From the NCBI GenBank assembly GCA_963841715.1, contig CAWJDP010000003.1, positions 310,001 through 374,000 of the forward strand: a DNA stretch of 64,000 nucleotides, written 5' to 3'. The translations under genes and the position numbers were made by a program. The notes under the pieces were generated by a model, which worked only from the letters and a program-made list of their open reading frames with translations, searched no databases and had not been told where the DNA came from. This DNA comes from DASPWW01 sp963841715 (GTDB lineage Bacteria; Actinomycetota; Thermoleophilia; Solirubrobacterales; 70-9). Each line of letters begins with the position of its first letter. The stretch's first letter is position 1. Below, in pieces: positions 32,076 to 41,386 of this stretch.

Positions 32076-33371
32076 ATGAGGACCCGTAGCACCTCGCTCG
32101 CGCCGGCCCTCGTGCTGGCGGTCACCACGATGCTCGCGCCCACGGGTGCGGGCGCGTCCGCGGATGCCGGATCGGCGGCAGGGGCCTTCGCGGCGCGACA
32201 GATCCTCGTCCGCTTCAACGGCGCCAAGCCGCAGCGCCGCTACGAGCTTCCACGCGGGATCGGGGTCCGCGCGGCCGCCGCAGCGCTGCGGCGAAACCCG
32301 CGCGTCGCCTGGGCGGTGCCGAATTACATCGCCAGCGCCTCCGCAAAGCCCGACCCAAACGACCCCGGCAAATCGAACCGGCCGAACGGATGGCGGGATG
32401 ACCAGTGGAACTTCCTTGGTGCGCCGGGCGGCATCCACGCGATGCGGGCGTGGGAGAACCTGATCGCCGCCGGGAGGCCGGGCGCGCAGGGGGTCAAGGT
32501 CGCGGTGCTCGACACCGGCGTCTCGTCCGCGGGCTCGAATCCCAAGTTCCCGATCAGCCCCGATTTCGCGCCGGGCGAGATCGCCCCCGGGTACGACTTC
32601 ATCAAGAACGACGCCGACCCGGCGGACCAGAACGGCCACGGCACTCACGTCGCGGGGACGATCGCGGAGCAGGTCGACAACGGCATCGGGGAGACGGGCC
32701 TCGCGTACGGCGCGACGGTGATCCCGGTCCGGGTCCTCAACCGCAGCGGGGACGGTCCCGCGAGCAAGGTCGCGCGCGGGATCTACTGGGCCGCCGACCA
32801 CGGAGCGCAGGTGATCAACATGAGCCTCGACTTCAGCGGTGCCGTGAAGCGATGCGGCCAGATCCCCGACGTCTGCAGAGCGATCGACTACGCGGACGGC
32901 AAGGGCGCGCTGGTCGTCGCGGCGGCCGGGAACATCGCCCGGCGCAAGGTCGAGTTCCCGGCGAGGGCGCCGGGTGCGCTGGCGGTCGGTGCGAGCACCG
33001 AGGGCGGGTGCCTCGCCGCGTACTCCAACTACGGCAGCGGCCTCGACATCGTCGCGCCGGGCGGCGGCGGCAGCGCCGCGCTCAGCCGCGGCGGCCGCTG
33101 CAGCCGCAGGAGGAAGGGGCGCGACATCTGCCAGATGGGAGCGGCGCCGCCCGCGCTCACGAAGTTCAAGATCCGCTGCCTCCAGGGAACCTCGCAGGCG
33201 GCGCCGCATGCGTCGGCGACGGCCGCGCTCGTGATTGCGAGCAAGGTGCTCGGCGGAAGCCCGAGCCCGACCGCGCTCGCGGCGCGGCTCGAGTCAACCG
33301 CTCGCCACCTCGGCCGGCGTCGCTACTTCGGCGCCGGGCTGATCGACGCCGGCGAGGCCACTACCAAGTAG
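32076..33371 (+). CDS. Secreted S8 subtilisin-like serine protease
   Basis: The 431-residue protease has a signal peptide (about 1-28, ending GAGASADA) and an inhibitor-like propeptide (about 40-95: ILVRFNGAKPQRRYELP, then NPRVAWAVPNYIAS). Its catalytic domain has Asp in KVAVLDTGVSS (about 150), His in NGHGTHVAGTIAEQ (about 190) and Ser in LQGTSQAAPHASATAALV (about 375). The oxyanion Asn is in VVAAAGNIARR. A basic insertion (RGGRCSRRRKGRDICQMG) with two cysteines precedes the Ser motif and is unusual. An excellent terminator follows at 33383-33429. Confidence 0.93.
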   Translation: MRTRSTSLAPALVLAVTTMLAPTGAGASADAGSAAGAFAARQILVRFNGAKPQRRYELPRGIGVRAAAAALRRNPRVAWAVPNYIASASAKPDPNDPGKSNRPNGWRDDQWNFLGAPGGIHAMRAWENLIAAGRPGAQGVKVAVLDTGVSSAGSNPKFPISPDFAPGEIAPGYDFIKNDADPADQNGHGTHVAGTIAEQVDNGIGETGLAYGATVIPVRVLNRSGDGPASKVARGIYWAADHGAQVINMSLDFSGAVKRCGQIPDVCRAIDYADGKGALVVAAAGNIARRKVEFPARAPGALAVGASTEGGCLAAYSNYGSGLDIVAPGGGGSAALSRGGRCSRRRKGRDICQMGAAPPALTKFKIRCLQGTSQAAPHASATAALVIASKVLGGSPSPTALAARLESTARHLGRRRYFGAGLIDAGEATTK

Positions 33372-33382
33372 TGGCCGGAATC

Positions 33383-33429
33383 AAACCCGCCGCGTGCTCC
33401 GCTTCGCGTCCGCGCAGCGGCGGGGTTTT
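33383..33429. terminator. Bidirectional terminator between subtilisin and stress protein genes
   Basis: AAACCCGCCGC (33383-33393) pairs with GCGGCGGGGTTT (33417-33428, one bulged G) and is followed by T on the plus strand; the A run does the same job on the minus strand. The 23-base loop contains CTCCGCTTCGCGTCCG (33397-33412), nearly identical to the loop at 12808-12823. Confidence 0.8.
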
Positions 33430-33874
33430 ACGTCGTGCGGACGATCATCACGTCGCAGGGGGCGTGATGAGAGACCTTGTTCGGGACGCTTCCGAGCAGG
33501 AACCGCTTCGCGCCGGTCATGCCCTTGTTGCCGACGACGATCAGGTCGGCCTTGATCTCCTCCGCGACGTCGAGGATCGCGTCGGCGGGGTCGCCCTCGC
33601 GCGCGTGCGTGTTGACCTCGACCCCCGCGTTGCGGGCCGGGCCCGCGGCGTTGTCGAGGGTCACGTTCGCGTCCTCGTTGGGGTTGAAGGCGTACTGGAC
33701 GTCGCCGGGGACGTCCTGCCTCCCCTCCTCGCGCATCCGCTGCTCCGGAATCGGCTCGAACGCGGTCACGATGTCGAGCTTCGAGTCCGTGGCCTTCGCG
33801 AGGTCGACCGCCTCGCCCACGGCGTCGCTCGCAGTCTCAGACCCGTCGGTGCCTACGACGATGCGGCCGAACAT
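33428..33874 (-). CDS. Universal stress protein, UspA family
   Basis: The 148-residue protein has the UspA fold: MFGRIVVGTDGSETASDAVG at the N-terminus and the ATP-binding motif VVGNKGMTGAKRFLLGSVPN (G-x2-G-x9-G-S/N, about 114-133), then HHAPCDVMIVRTT. It should bind ATP and respond to stress or dormancy. It ends at the shared terminator with the convergent subtilisin gene. A ribosome site AAGGAGGATTGG precedes the ATG. Confidence 0.93.
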   Translation of the reverse strand: MFGRIVVGTDGSETASDAVGEAVDLAKATDSKLDIVTAFEPIPEQRMREEGRQDVPGDVQYAFNPNEDANVTLDNAAGPARNAGVEVNTHAREGDPADAILDVAEEIKADLIVVGNKGMTGAKRFLLGSVPNKVSHHAPCDVMIVRTT

Positions 33875-33938
33875 CCAATCCTCCTTGCTCTTCTCGAGAC
33901 GCGCGCATACTAACCGAGCACCAGGGAGCCGCAGGTGA

Positions 33939-34034
33939 CTAGGTGAGCTTGATCACCGCGATCACCATCGAGGCGATCAGACAGAGGACGAGGATCACCA
34001 TCGACGCGAGCCACAGCTTGGGGAGCTCGTCCAT
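33939..34034 (-). CDS. Very small single-pass membrane protein (31 aa)
   Basis: A 31-residue frame reads MDELPKLWLASMVILVLCLI and ends AVIKLT. It has a short acidic N-terminus, a Leu/Ile/Val/Met membrane helix of about 21 residues and a Lys near the end. It begins 11 bases after the stop of the membrane gene at 34046-34747, with GAGG about 9 bases before the ATG, so cotranslation is plausible. The composition is strongly that of a membrane helix, not chance reading of GC-rich DNA. Confidence 0.5.
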   Translation of the reverse strand: MDELPKLWLASMVILVLCLIASMVIAVIKLT

Positions 34035-34045
34035 GTCCGCGAGCC

Positions 34046-34747
34046 TCAGGCCGCCGCCGGCGCGCGCGCCGCGGGCTCGGCGATGTCCTCGTCACGGAGC
34101 CGCAGCACGGCGAGCCCCGTATCGACGCCGCCCGCGAGCATGACCAGCGAGCTGACAATGAAGTAGACGTTGTTCGCGACCGCGCCCTCGACCCCAACCA
34201 GGGCCGCGCCGAGCGCGAGCAGGCCAGCCGGACGGTTGCCGATCAGCCCCGCGCGCTCGGCCCCGAACGCGAGCGCGATCATCCCCACCACCCAGAGCAG
34301 GATCAGCGCGTAGTACGGCAGGCCCCATCCCGACTGCTGCACCTCGTGCAGCGCGACCTGGATCGAGTGCCCGTCGACGCCCGGGCGGGCGCTGACCTCG
34401 CCGAGGATCCCCCACGTGAACCCGTCGAGCGCGAACGCGAAGGCGATCGCCATCAGCCCGACGACGGCCGCCGCACCGGCGAGCAGGCCGAGACGCGGGT
34501 TGCGCCGGCGGACCAGGTACGCGAGCCCGATCGCCCCCGCCATCAGCGCGACCGCGCTGATGAACCCGATCAGGTGCGCGATCTGCCACCGGTCAGCCGT
34601 CTGGGCAACCTCGGCAAGCTGCTTCGCCTCGTTGCCGCGGGGGAACTCCTTCGGGTGCAGCAGGTTGTCGATCACGAACAGAGCCGGCCCGACGATCAAT
34701 CCGGCGGCGCACATCAGCCGGTGCAGGCGCGCATCGCTCACAGCCAT
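34046..34747 (-). CDS. Hypothetical polytopic membrane protein
   Basis: The 233-residue protein has about six membrane helices (LMCAAGLIVGPALFVIDNLL, LIGFISAVALMAGAIGLAYL, LAGAAAVVGLMAIAFAFALD, LPYYALILLWVVGMIALAFG, LLALGAALVGVEGAVANNVY, FIVSSLVMLAGGVDTGLAVL). A segment with GEVSARPGVDGHSIQVALHE lies between helices 3 and 4. The family is not recognised. It is divergent from the MBL-fold gene by 20 bases and probably cotranscribed with the 31-aa membrane peptide after it. Confidence 0.75.
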   Translation of the reverse strand: MAVSDARLHRLMCAAGLIVGPALFVIDNLLHPKEFPRGNEAKQLAEVAQTADRWQIAHLIGFISAVALMAGAIGLAYLVRRRNPRLGLLAGAAAVVGLMAIAFAFALDGFTWGILGEVSARPGVDGHSIQVALHEVQQSGWGLPYYALILLWVVGMIALAFGAERAGLIGNRPAGLLALGAALVGVEGAVANNVYFIVSSLVMLAGGVDTGLAVLRLRDEDIAEPAARAPAAA

Positions 34748-34767
34748 CGCACATACACTAAGCGCGC

Positions 34768-35499
34768 GTGCCGGGGCCGTTCACACCGATTACCGAGCAG
34801 GTCGCGGGCGGCGTCTGGCGCCACGCGGGGGACCTGCGCCAGGCGATGAACGTGTTCCTGATCGAGGACGAGGGGGGCGTGACCGTGTTCGACGCGGGGA
34901 CGCAGCCGATGACGAAGAGCGTCGCCGCCGCGGCGGACGAGCTCGGCGGCGCGCGGCGGGTCGTGCTCGGCCACAGCCACGCCGACCATCGCGGCGTCGC
35001 GCCGGGTCTCGGCGTACCGGTCCTGTGCCACGCCGACGAGGTCGAGGACGCACGGGGCGACGGCGGGCTTCACTACTTCGACCTCGACCAGATACCGGTG
35101 TGGTACACGCGGGCGATCTACCCGCGACTGCTGCGCCACTGGGACGGCGGCCCGGTCGAGATCGCCGACACGGTCGGCGAGGGCGACGAGATCGCCGGCT
35201 TCGAGGTCGTCCACTTCCCCGGCCACGCGCCGGGGCTGATCGGGCTGTGGCGCGAGCGCGACCGGCTCGCGCTCGTCAGCGACGTGATCTACCTCGTCGA
35301 CTCGATCCGGCTGCGACCGGCCGAGGCGCCGAGCGTCCCGCACCCGGTCTGGAACTGGGACCACCAATCGGCGAGGGACAGCGTCCGCAAGCTCGCGGCG
35401 CTCGAGCCGGCGACGGTCTGGCCGGGCCACGAGCACGCCGTCTCGGGTCCGCCGGCCGAGGTTCGCGCGACGCTCGAGCGCGCCGCCGAGGCGCTCTAG
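34768..35499 (+). CDS. MBL-fold metallo-hydrolase
   Basis: The 243-residue protein carries the zinc-binding motif LGHSHADHRG (HxHxDH, about 71-80). The later metal ligands are in VVHFPGHAPGLIGLW (His), LALVSDVIY (Asp) and VWPGHEHAVSG (His). This is the metallo-beta-lactamase fold of glyoxalase-II- or lactonase-like hydrolases. A GTG start at 34768 lies 10 bases after a TACACT box, with no ribosome site. The substrate is unknown. Confidence 0.9.
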   Translation: MPGPFTPITEQVAGGVWRHAGDLRQAMNVFLIEDEGGVTVFDAGTQPMTKSVAAAADELGGARRVVLGHSHADHRGVAPGLGVPVLCHADEVEDARGDGGLHYFDLDQIPVWYTRAIYPRLLRHWDGGPVEIADTVGEGDEIAGFEVVHFPGHAPGLIGLWRERDRLALVSDVIYLVDSIRLRPAEAPSVPHPVWNWDHQSARDSVRKLAALEPATVWPGHEHAVSGPPAEVRATLERAAEAL

Positions 35500-35532
35500 C
35501 CCGGCGCGTTAGCGGAGCTCGGCTCCCCGCGC

Positions 35533-38500
35533 TCAGGCCGTGCTCGGCTCGGCCTCCCACTCGGCGCGGAACACGCGGTGGGTGCCGGCGAGGCCCTTGA
35601 GCTCGAGCTCGCGCCCGTCGTCGAATCCGACCCCGGCGGCGTCGGACTCGCAGCGCCGCTTCAGCTCCTCGGAGACGAGGATCTCTTCGCCGAGCGCCTG
35701 GCCCGCGATCCGCGCGGCGAGGATCACGCTGCGTCCGAAGAAGTCGCCCTCCTCGGCGATCGCCTCCCCGGAGTGCATCCCCATCCGCACCCGGATGCGC
35801 TCGCCGTCGGCCATCTCGGCGTCGGCGAGGTCGCGCTGGATCGCGGCCGCGCACTCGAGCGCATCGCGGGCGTCGGAGAACACGAGCATGAAGCCGTCGC
35901 CCTGGCTCTTGACCTCGTATCCCCCGTGCGACCCGAGCCGCCGGCGGAAGATCGAGTTGTGGGCCCGCAGGACCTCGAGCCAGCGCTCGTCGCCGAGTCG
36001 CTCGGTCATCAGCGTCGAGTCCTCGATGTCGCTGAACAGGATCGTCACGGTCCCGTCGGGGGCGGCGTGCGAGCGGATGTCGGGGCGCTCGCTCTCGACC
36101 GCCGAGATCACGCTGTCGATCGAGGTCGTGACGTCGATCGCGCCGAGTCCCTGGGCCTCGAGCCGGAGCGCGAGCGCGCTCTCGACGAGCGCCCGCATCC
36201 CCATGTCCTGCGCCGAGCGGAGGCTTTCGCGGAGCAGCCCGAGCGCGCGCTCGCGATCGCCCGAGCGGGCGCGGGCGAGCAGCGCCGCGGCGAGCTCGAA
36301 GCGCGACTCAGCCCGGAACGGCCGGTCGCCGGTGCGACCGGTGAGCTCGATGCTGCGCTCGAGGTGCCCGATCGCGGCGTCGTAGCGCCCGGCCGTATGC
36401 GCGAGCCGCCCGAGGTAGAGGCCCGTCGTCCCCATCACCCCCGCGGCGCGGCCGCCGACGATGACGAGGCCTTCGTAGGGAAGCAGGAGGTCGTAGAGGA
36501 TCGCCGCGCGCCTGGCGTCGCCGAGCCGCGTGCACGACTCGGCGAGTCGGACGATCGCCGGCAGCCACTGGCCGTCGACCGGCACGTCCTCGAAGTCGTT
36601 CGCCGCGAGGCGCTCGAACTCGGGCCGCGCCTCCTCGACCCGCCCGAGCTCGGCGAGGAAGCTCGTCAAGGACAGCCGCCACGCCGCAACGGCCGGGTAG
36701 CGCTCGGCCATCTCGCGGACGCCGGGGACGATCTCCTCGATTCGGCCCTGGTGGCGGCGGATGATCGACATCTGCAGCGCGTAGAACTGCTCCGAGAGCG
36801 GCTCCTGCGCGCGCCGCCCTCCGGCGAGCGCCTCCCCGGCGAGCCGCTCCGCATCGTCGAAGCGCCCCTCCATCGTCGCCCGCACGCCGTGCACCAGCGG
36901 GACGTGCCACAGGTGCTGGGGCTGGCGGAGCTCGTTCGCGAGCTTCGTGTACGCGTCGAGGTCGCGGTCGACCCCTGCGACGTCGCCCTGCTCGAGCTCG
37001 TCGCGGAGCACGTACATCCGCGCGCGGACCTCTGTCTCGCGATCGCCGGCGCGCTGCGCCGCGGCGAGCATCTCCTTGTTCGCGGCGGCGCGCTCCTCGA
37101 CCAGCTCCGCGGTGACGAGCAGGAACGTGAGCCGGCCAAGCGCGAGCGCGAGCGCGTGGTCGTCGCCGATCCGGCGCGCGATCTCGACCGCCTCGCGGCT
37201 CATCGGCAGCGCCTCGCCCTGGGGGTCGCGCCAGTAGCTCTCGTTCGAGAGCCCGCTGAGCAGCTCGGCCCGCCGGGCGCTGTCCTCGGGGCCCACGGCC
37301 TCGAGCGCCTCGGTCAAGAGCGCAACGAGCGGCTCGTCGACCGAGCCGGTCTCCGTCACCTGGCAGATCTCGAGCGCCGCCGTGGCGAGCGCGTCGGAGT
37401 CGCCGAGCTCGCGCGCCAGCGCAGCGGCACGGTCGAACGTCTCGCGGGCGGGGATCAGGCGCCCGGCCTTGCGCTGCGACCCACCGAGCGCGAGCAGCAG
37501 CTCCAGCCGCCGGCCCTTGCCCGAGCTCGAATCGGAGTCGCACAGCTCGAGCGCCTCGAGCGCGCGCTCGTACTGCGCAGCCGCCTCCTCGTGCGCGAGC
37601 TTCGCCGCCGCCTCGCGCGCGGCGCGGACGGCGTAGTCGACGGCCTTCTCCGCCTCGCCCGCCGGCGCCGCCTCGATGAAGTGATGAGCGAGCTCGGAGA
37701 CCGGCGGCTCGGGATCGCCGGCGTGCAGCTGCTCGAGCGCCTCGCCGATCTCGCGGTGGAGCTGGATCCGGCGCGGCCCGCGGATCTCCGCGTACAGGGT
37801 CTCGCGAACGAGCGCGTGCGAGAACGCGAACCGCCCCCGCCGCGGCTCTCCAACCAGCTGTGCGTCGAGCGCCTCGGCGAGAGCGGAGTCGAGCGCCTCT
37901 CCGGTTCGCCCGTTGACGCGCTGGAGCACCTCGACGTCGAACTCGCGGCCGACCGCGGCGGCGAGCGTCAAGACCTCGTTCGCGCCGTCGGAGAGGCGGT
38001 CGAGGCGACGGCCGACGACATCGCGCACGCCCTCGGGGATCGCGAGCTCCCAACCGACCGCCCCCGGCTCGAGCCGGCCCTCGCTGGCGAGCAGGCGCAC
38101 GACCTCGGTGACGAAGAACGGGTTGCCCTCGGTCTGCTCGTAGACCGCCTCGGCGAGGCCCGGCGGCGGCTCGATCCCCGCCGTCATCTCGATATAGCGC
38201 GCGACCGCCTCGGTGTCGAGGCCGCGCAACGCGATCCGCCGCGTCTGCTCGATCTCGGCGAGCTCGGCGAGCGTTCCCGCGAGCGGGTGGTGGCGGCCGA
38301 GCTCGACGTCGCGATAGGTGGCGACGATCAACAGCCCCGAGTCGCCGAGCTGGCGGGCGATGAACTTGAGCAGCAGCAGCGAGGGCTCGTCGGCCCAATG
38401 GAGATCGTCGAGGACGAGCACGATCGGTCGCGAGCGCGCCGCACCGGTGAGAAAGGTCGCGACCGAGTCGAAGATCCGGAACCGCGCCTCCTCGGAGTCC

Positions 38501-39885
38501 AGTTCCTGGGGCGGCTCGACGTCTCCGAGCGCCTCGCGCACCTCGGGGACGATCTCGGCGACGTCGGAGGCGACCGGCCCGAGCTCCCACGCGAGCCCGA
38601 CAGGGTCGGCGTCGCGGACGTACGAGCGAAGCGCCTCGCGCCACGGCCAGTACGCGGGGGCGCCCTCACCCTCGTGGCAGCGCCCCCAGTGGACCTTCGC
38701 CCCGCGCACCCGCGCGTAGGTCGCAAGCTCCTCCGCGCTGCGCGTCTTCCCGATCCCCGGCTCGCCGACCAGCAGCAGCAGGCCGCCCCGACCGCCGAGC
38801 GCGTCCTCCAGCGACGCGCGCATCTCGTCGAGCTCGCGCTCACGCCCGACGAAAACCCCCCCGGCGAGGCGGTCGAGCGGGTTCTCCCCCTGCGCCTCCG
38901 CCTCCGCCTCGGCGCCGTCCCCTGCGGCGGCGAGCGCCGAGGTCAGCGCCTCGAGCTCGCGACGTGCCTCGACCGCGCTCGCGGGGCGACCGTCGGGTGA
39001 CTTCGCGAGCAGGCGCAGGATCGCCTCGTCGACCTGCCTCGGGAGCGCGGGGTTGTGGACCGACGGCGCGACCGGGTCGGCGTTCAGGTGCTGGCTGATG
39101 ATCGCGACCGCGTCGTCGCCGGGGAACGGCGGCTGGCCGGTGAGCATTTCGTACAGCAGTGCACCGAGCGAGTAGAGATCGCTGCGCGCGTCCGATGCGC
39201 GGCCGAGCGCCTGCTCGGGCGGCAGGTAGGCGACGGTGCCGACGAGCATCCCCTCGACCGCGTCGCGCGAGCGGCGATCGGTCGCGGCGAGCCCGAAGTC
39301 GCCGAGCCGCGCGCTGCCGTCCTCAGCCAGCCACACGTTCGCCGGCTTGAGGTCGCGGTGGACGATCCCGCGCCCGTGCGCGTGCTCGAGCGCACGACAG
39401 ACGTCGACGCCAACGGACACCGCCCGGCTGGGATCGAGTCGGCGGCCGTCGCTCGCGTCGAGCATCCCCTCGACGTCGCCGCCGGGCATGTACTCGCTGA
39501 CGATGAACGGGCGCCCGTCCTCCTCACCCGAGTCGTAGACGCGGACGATGTGCGGGTGTGCGCCGAGGCGCTCCATCGCCTGGGCCTCGCGGCGGGCACG
39601 GGTGAGGACCGTCTCCTCGACCCCCTCGACCTCGAACATCGCCAGCGCCACCTCGCGGTCCTCGTCGGCATCGTGGGCGAGGAAGACCCGCTTGCGGCCC
39701 TCGCGGCCGAGCGCGCGCTGAACCCGGTAGCGACCGCCGTCGATGGCGCTTGGGAGGTCCGGCTCGGCGCGCTGAGGTGGCCCTGCGGCCTCGGTAGCCG
39801 GCTTGGGCGCCTCGAGCGGAGCGCCGCACGAGTCACAGAAGCGCGCGCCCTCACGATTGCGATTGCCGCAGGACGGGCACTTCAT
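35533..39885 (-). CDS. Zinc ribbon - Ser/Thr kinase - AAA ATPase - TPR - adenylate cyclase fusion
   Basis: The 1450-residue regulator has an N-terminal zinc ribbon (CPSCGNRNREGARFCDSCG, residues 3-21) and a Hanks-type kinase (about 52-315; HRDLKPAN and DFG intact). A STAND/AAA ATPase (about 344-620) has Walker A GEPGIGKT and Walker B VLVLDDLHWAD. A long TPR-like helical region (about 700-1240) leads to a class III nucleotidyl cyclase (about 1280-1430) with metal-site ILFSDIEDST and EVKSQGDGF, whose Lys favours ATP. The kinase glycine loop (GREGRKRV) is atypical and the beta-3 Lys appears replaced (EVALAMFEVEG). The ATG at 39885 follows GAGGGG. It probably integrates signals into cAMP; the ligand is unknown. 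Confidence 0.92.
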   Translation of the reverse strand: MKCPSCGNRNREGARFCDSCGAPLEAPKPATEAAGPPQRAEPDLPSAIDGGRYRVQRALGREGRKRVFLAHDADEDREVALAMFEVEGVEETVLTRARREAQAMERLGAHPHIVRVYDSGEEDGRPFIVSEYMPGGDVEGMLDASDGRRLDPSRAVSVGVDVCRALEHAHGRGIVHRDLKPANVWLAEDGSARLGDFGLAATDRRSRDAVEGMLVGTVAYLPPEQALGRASDARSDLYSLGALLYEMLTGQPPFPGDDAVAIISQHLNADPVAPSVHNPALPRQVDEAILRLLAKSPDGRPASAVEARRELEALTSALAAAGDGAEAEAEAQGENPLDRLAGGVFVGRERELDEMRASLEDALGGRGGLLLLVGEPGIGKTRSAEELATYARVRGAKVHWGRCHEGEGAPAYWPWREALRSYVRDADPVGLAWELGPVASDVAEIVPEVREALGDVEPPQELDSEEARFRIFDSVATFLTGAARSRPIVLVLDDLHWADEPSLLLLKFIARQLGDSGLLIVATYRDVELGRHHPLAGTLAELAEIEQTRRIALRGLDTEAVARYIEMTAGIEPPPGLAEAVYEQTEGNPFFVTEVVRLLASEGRLEPGAVGWELAIPEGVRDVVGRRLDRLSDGANEVLTLAAAVGREFDVEVLQRVNGRTGEALDSALAEALDAQLVGEPRRGRFAFSHALVRETLYAEIRGPRRIQLHREIGEALEQLHAGDPEPPVSELAHHFIEAAPAGEAEKAVDYAVRAAREAAAKLAHEEAAAQYERALEALELCDSDSSSGKGRRLELLLALGGSQRKAGRLIPARETFDRAAALARELGDSDALATAALEICQVTETGSVDEPLVALLTEALEAVGPEDSARRAELLSGLSNESYWRDPQGEALPMSREAVEIARRIGDDHALALALGRLTFLLVTAELVEERAAANKEMLAAAQRAGDRETEVRARMYVLRDELEQGDVAGVDRDLDAYTKLANELRQPQHLWHVPLVHGVRATMEGRFDDAERLAGEALAGGRRAQEPLSEQFYALQMSIIRRHQGRIEEIVPGVREMAERYPAVAAWRLSLTSFLAELGRVEEARPEFERLAANDFEDVPVDGQWLPAIVRLAESCTRLGDARRAAILYDLLLPYEGLVIVGGRAAGVMGTTGLYLGRLAHTAGRYDAAIGHLERSIELTGRTGDRPFRAESRFELAAALLARARSGDRERALGLLRESLRSAQDMGMRALVESALALRLEAQGLGAIDVTTSIDSVISAVESERPDIRSHAAPDGTVTILFSDIEDSTLMTERLGDERWLEVLRAHNSIFRRRLGSHGGYEVKSQGDGFMLVFSDARDALECAAAIQRDLADAEMADGERIRVRMGMHSGEAIAEEGDFFGRSVILAARIAGQALGEEILVSEELKRRCESDAAGVGFDDGRELELKGLAGTHRVFRAEWEAEPSTA

Positions 39886-39997
39886 GGCCACCCCTCAAGT
39901 TAGTGCACGCGCGGCGCGGACGACCGTGGGGCGGGATCGTCCGCCGCGCCTGGCACGCTTGCCTCGCACCCTCGATCCGACTAGGGTGCGGCGGCCC

Positions 39998-40891
39998 ATG
40001 GACTTGAGCGGTTTGACCCGCGGATACCTCGTCGCTATCGGCGGAGCGTTCTTGATCCTTCTCGGCCTCTTCTTCCTGCCCTGGTACAAGGTCGGCACGC
40101 CGAAGATCTCGCCGGTGCGGATCGAGTCGACCCTGTACGCGCAGGTGACCTCGACGACGACCCCAACGACGTCCTCGACGACGTCGACGACCACCCCGGC
40201 GACCGGGACGACGACGTCCCAGCCCGGCGCCGCTGCGCCCGCCCCGACCCAGACGATCCCGAAGACGGTCAGCGCGTGGCGGGGGCAGGGCTTCTTCGGG
40301 ACGATCGCGAACTTCGTCATCCTCGCGGCGGCGCTCGCGGCGCTTGCGTTCGCGTTCGCGCACGCGGCGATGGGCGAGGACGTCGTCGCCGACCCCGGGA
40401 GGCTGACGACGACGCTCGGCACGGCCGCGCTGGGGATGATGATCCTGCGGATCTTCTTCCCGGTCGAGAACGTCGGCGGGTACCAGTTCAACGCCAGCCT
40501 CGACTACGGGATCTACATCACGCTGATCGGGACGCTCGGCCTGATTGCCGGCGGGCTGATGCAGCAGCACGATCACGCCGCGGCGCCGCCCGCGCCGCGG
40601 CGACGGCGGCGGCGCGCCCCGACCCCGCGCCTCGACGAGCCGGAGCCCGACGAGGCGCCGTTCGAAGACGGCGAGGACGAGCTCGAGCCGGAGCCGCCGC
40701 CGTTCGAGGACGAGCCGCTCGACGACGAGCCGCCGCCCGAGCGGCGTGAGCGGCCAGAGCGGCGCGAGCGTCCGGAGAGGGAGAGGGGCGAGCGCCCCGA
40801 ACGCCCGGGGCGCTCCGAGCGCCCGGAGCGCCCAGAGCGCCGGCCGCCCCCGTCCGACGACCCGCCGACGTTCCAGTTCCCGACTAACTGA
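39998..40891 (+). CDS. Membrane protein with disordered Arg/Glu/Pro tail
   Basis: The 297-residue protein has an N-terminal membrane helix (YLVAIGGAFLILLGLFFLPW) and a Thr/Ser-rich external loop (VTSTTTPTTSSTTSTTTPAT). Three more helices follow (FVILAAALAALAFAFAHAAM, LGTAALGMMILRIFFPV, YGIYITLIGTLGLIAGGLM). A cytoplasmic tail of about 110 residues is first acidic (DEPEPDEAPFEDGEDELEPE), then composed of repeated ERPER units (ERRERPERRERPERERGERP). The charged tail is certainly disordered. No family is recognised. It is divergent from the kinase-cyclase gene. Confidence 0.72.
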   Translation: MDLSGLTRGYLVAIGGAFLILLGLFFLPWYKVGTPKISPVRIESTLYAQVTSTTTPTTSSTTSTTTPATGTTTSQPGAAAPAPTQTIPKTVSAWRGQGFFGTIANFVILAAALAALAFAFAHAAMGEDVVADPGRLTTTLGTAALGMMILRIFFPVENVGGYQFNASLDYGIYITLIGTLGLIAGGLMQQHDHAAAPPAPRRRRRRAPTPRLDEPEPDEAPFEDGEDELEPEPPPFEDEPLDDEPPPERRERPERRERPERERGERPERPGRSERPERPERRPPPSDDPPTFQFPTN

Positions 40892-40911
40892 CTCCGCTAC
40901 CGTTGCGCGCG

Positions 40912-41370
40912 ATGTCGACGGCGAAGCTGAATACGAACGCCGGGCCGATCTCGGTCGAGCTCTTCGATGACGACGCCCCGAAGACGGTCGAGAACTTCCG
41001 CAAGCTCGCGGGGGACGGGTTCTACGACGGGCTGATATTCCACCGGGTGATCCCCGAGTTCATGATTCAGGGGGGCTGCCCCGAGGGGACCGGCACCGGC
41101 GGTCCCGGGTACACGTTCGAGGACGAGATCAACGACCACAAGATCGTCCGCGGGGCGCTGGCGATGGCGAACGCCGGCCCGAACACGAACGGATCGCAGT
41201 TCTTTCTCGTTACCGCCGACGCCGCGCCGTGGCTTGACGGCAAGCACACTGTCTTCGGGCGGGTAACCGATGGCATGGACGCGGTCGACGCGATCGAGGC
41301 GACGGACACCGACGCGCAAGATCGCCCTCTCACCTCACAGGTGATTGAGGCCATCGAGCTCTCGGACTGA
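40912..41370 (+). CDS. Peptidyl-prolyl cis-trans isomerase, cyclophilin type
   Basis: The 152-residue cytoplasmic cyclophilin has the catalytic FHRVIPEFMIQGGCPEGTGT (about 43-62, with the active Arg), LAMANAGPNTNGSQFFLVTA (about 83-102) and PWLDGKHTVFGRVTDGMD (about 107-124). No signal peptide is present. The ATG at 40912 has a TACCGT box 8 bases before it and no ribosome site, which suggests a leaderless message. It is followed 16 bases later by a small membrane-coil gene. Confidence 0.94.
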   Translation: MSTAKLNTNAGPISVELFDDDAPKTVENFRKLAGDGFYDGLIFHRVIPEFMIQGGCPEGTGTGGPGYTFEDEINDHKIVRGALAMANAGPNTNGSQFFLVTADAAPWLDGKHTVFGRVTDGMDAVDAIEATDTDAQDRPLTSQVIEAIELSD

Positions 41371-41386
41371 TATAAGGCCGACCGTC

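Noticed and set aside
35578..39000. A 1140-residue plus-strand open frame
   Set aside because: It is antisense to the kinase-cyclase gene, has no recognisable domain and reflects the lack of stops in very GC-rich DNA.
40740..40860. Repetitive GAGCGCCC-type tract as a non-coding repeat
   Set aside because: It encodes the Arg/Glu/Pro-rich tail of the membrane protein in frame; coding low complexity explains it.
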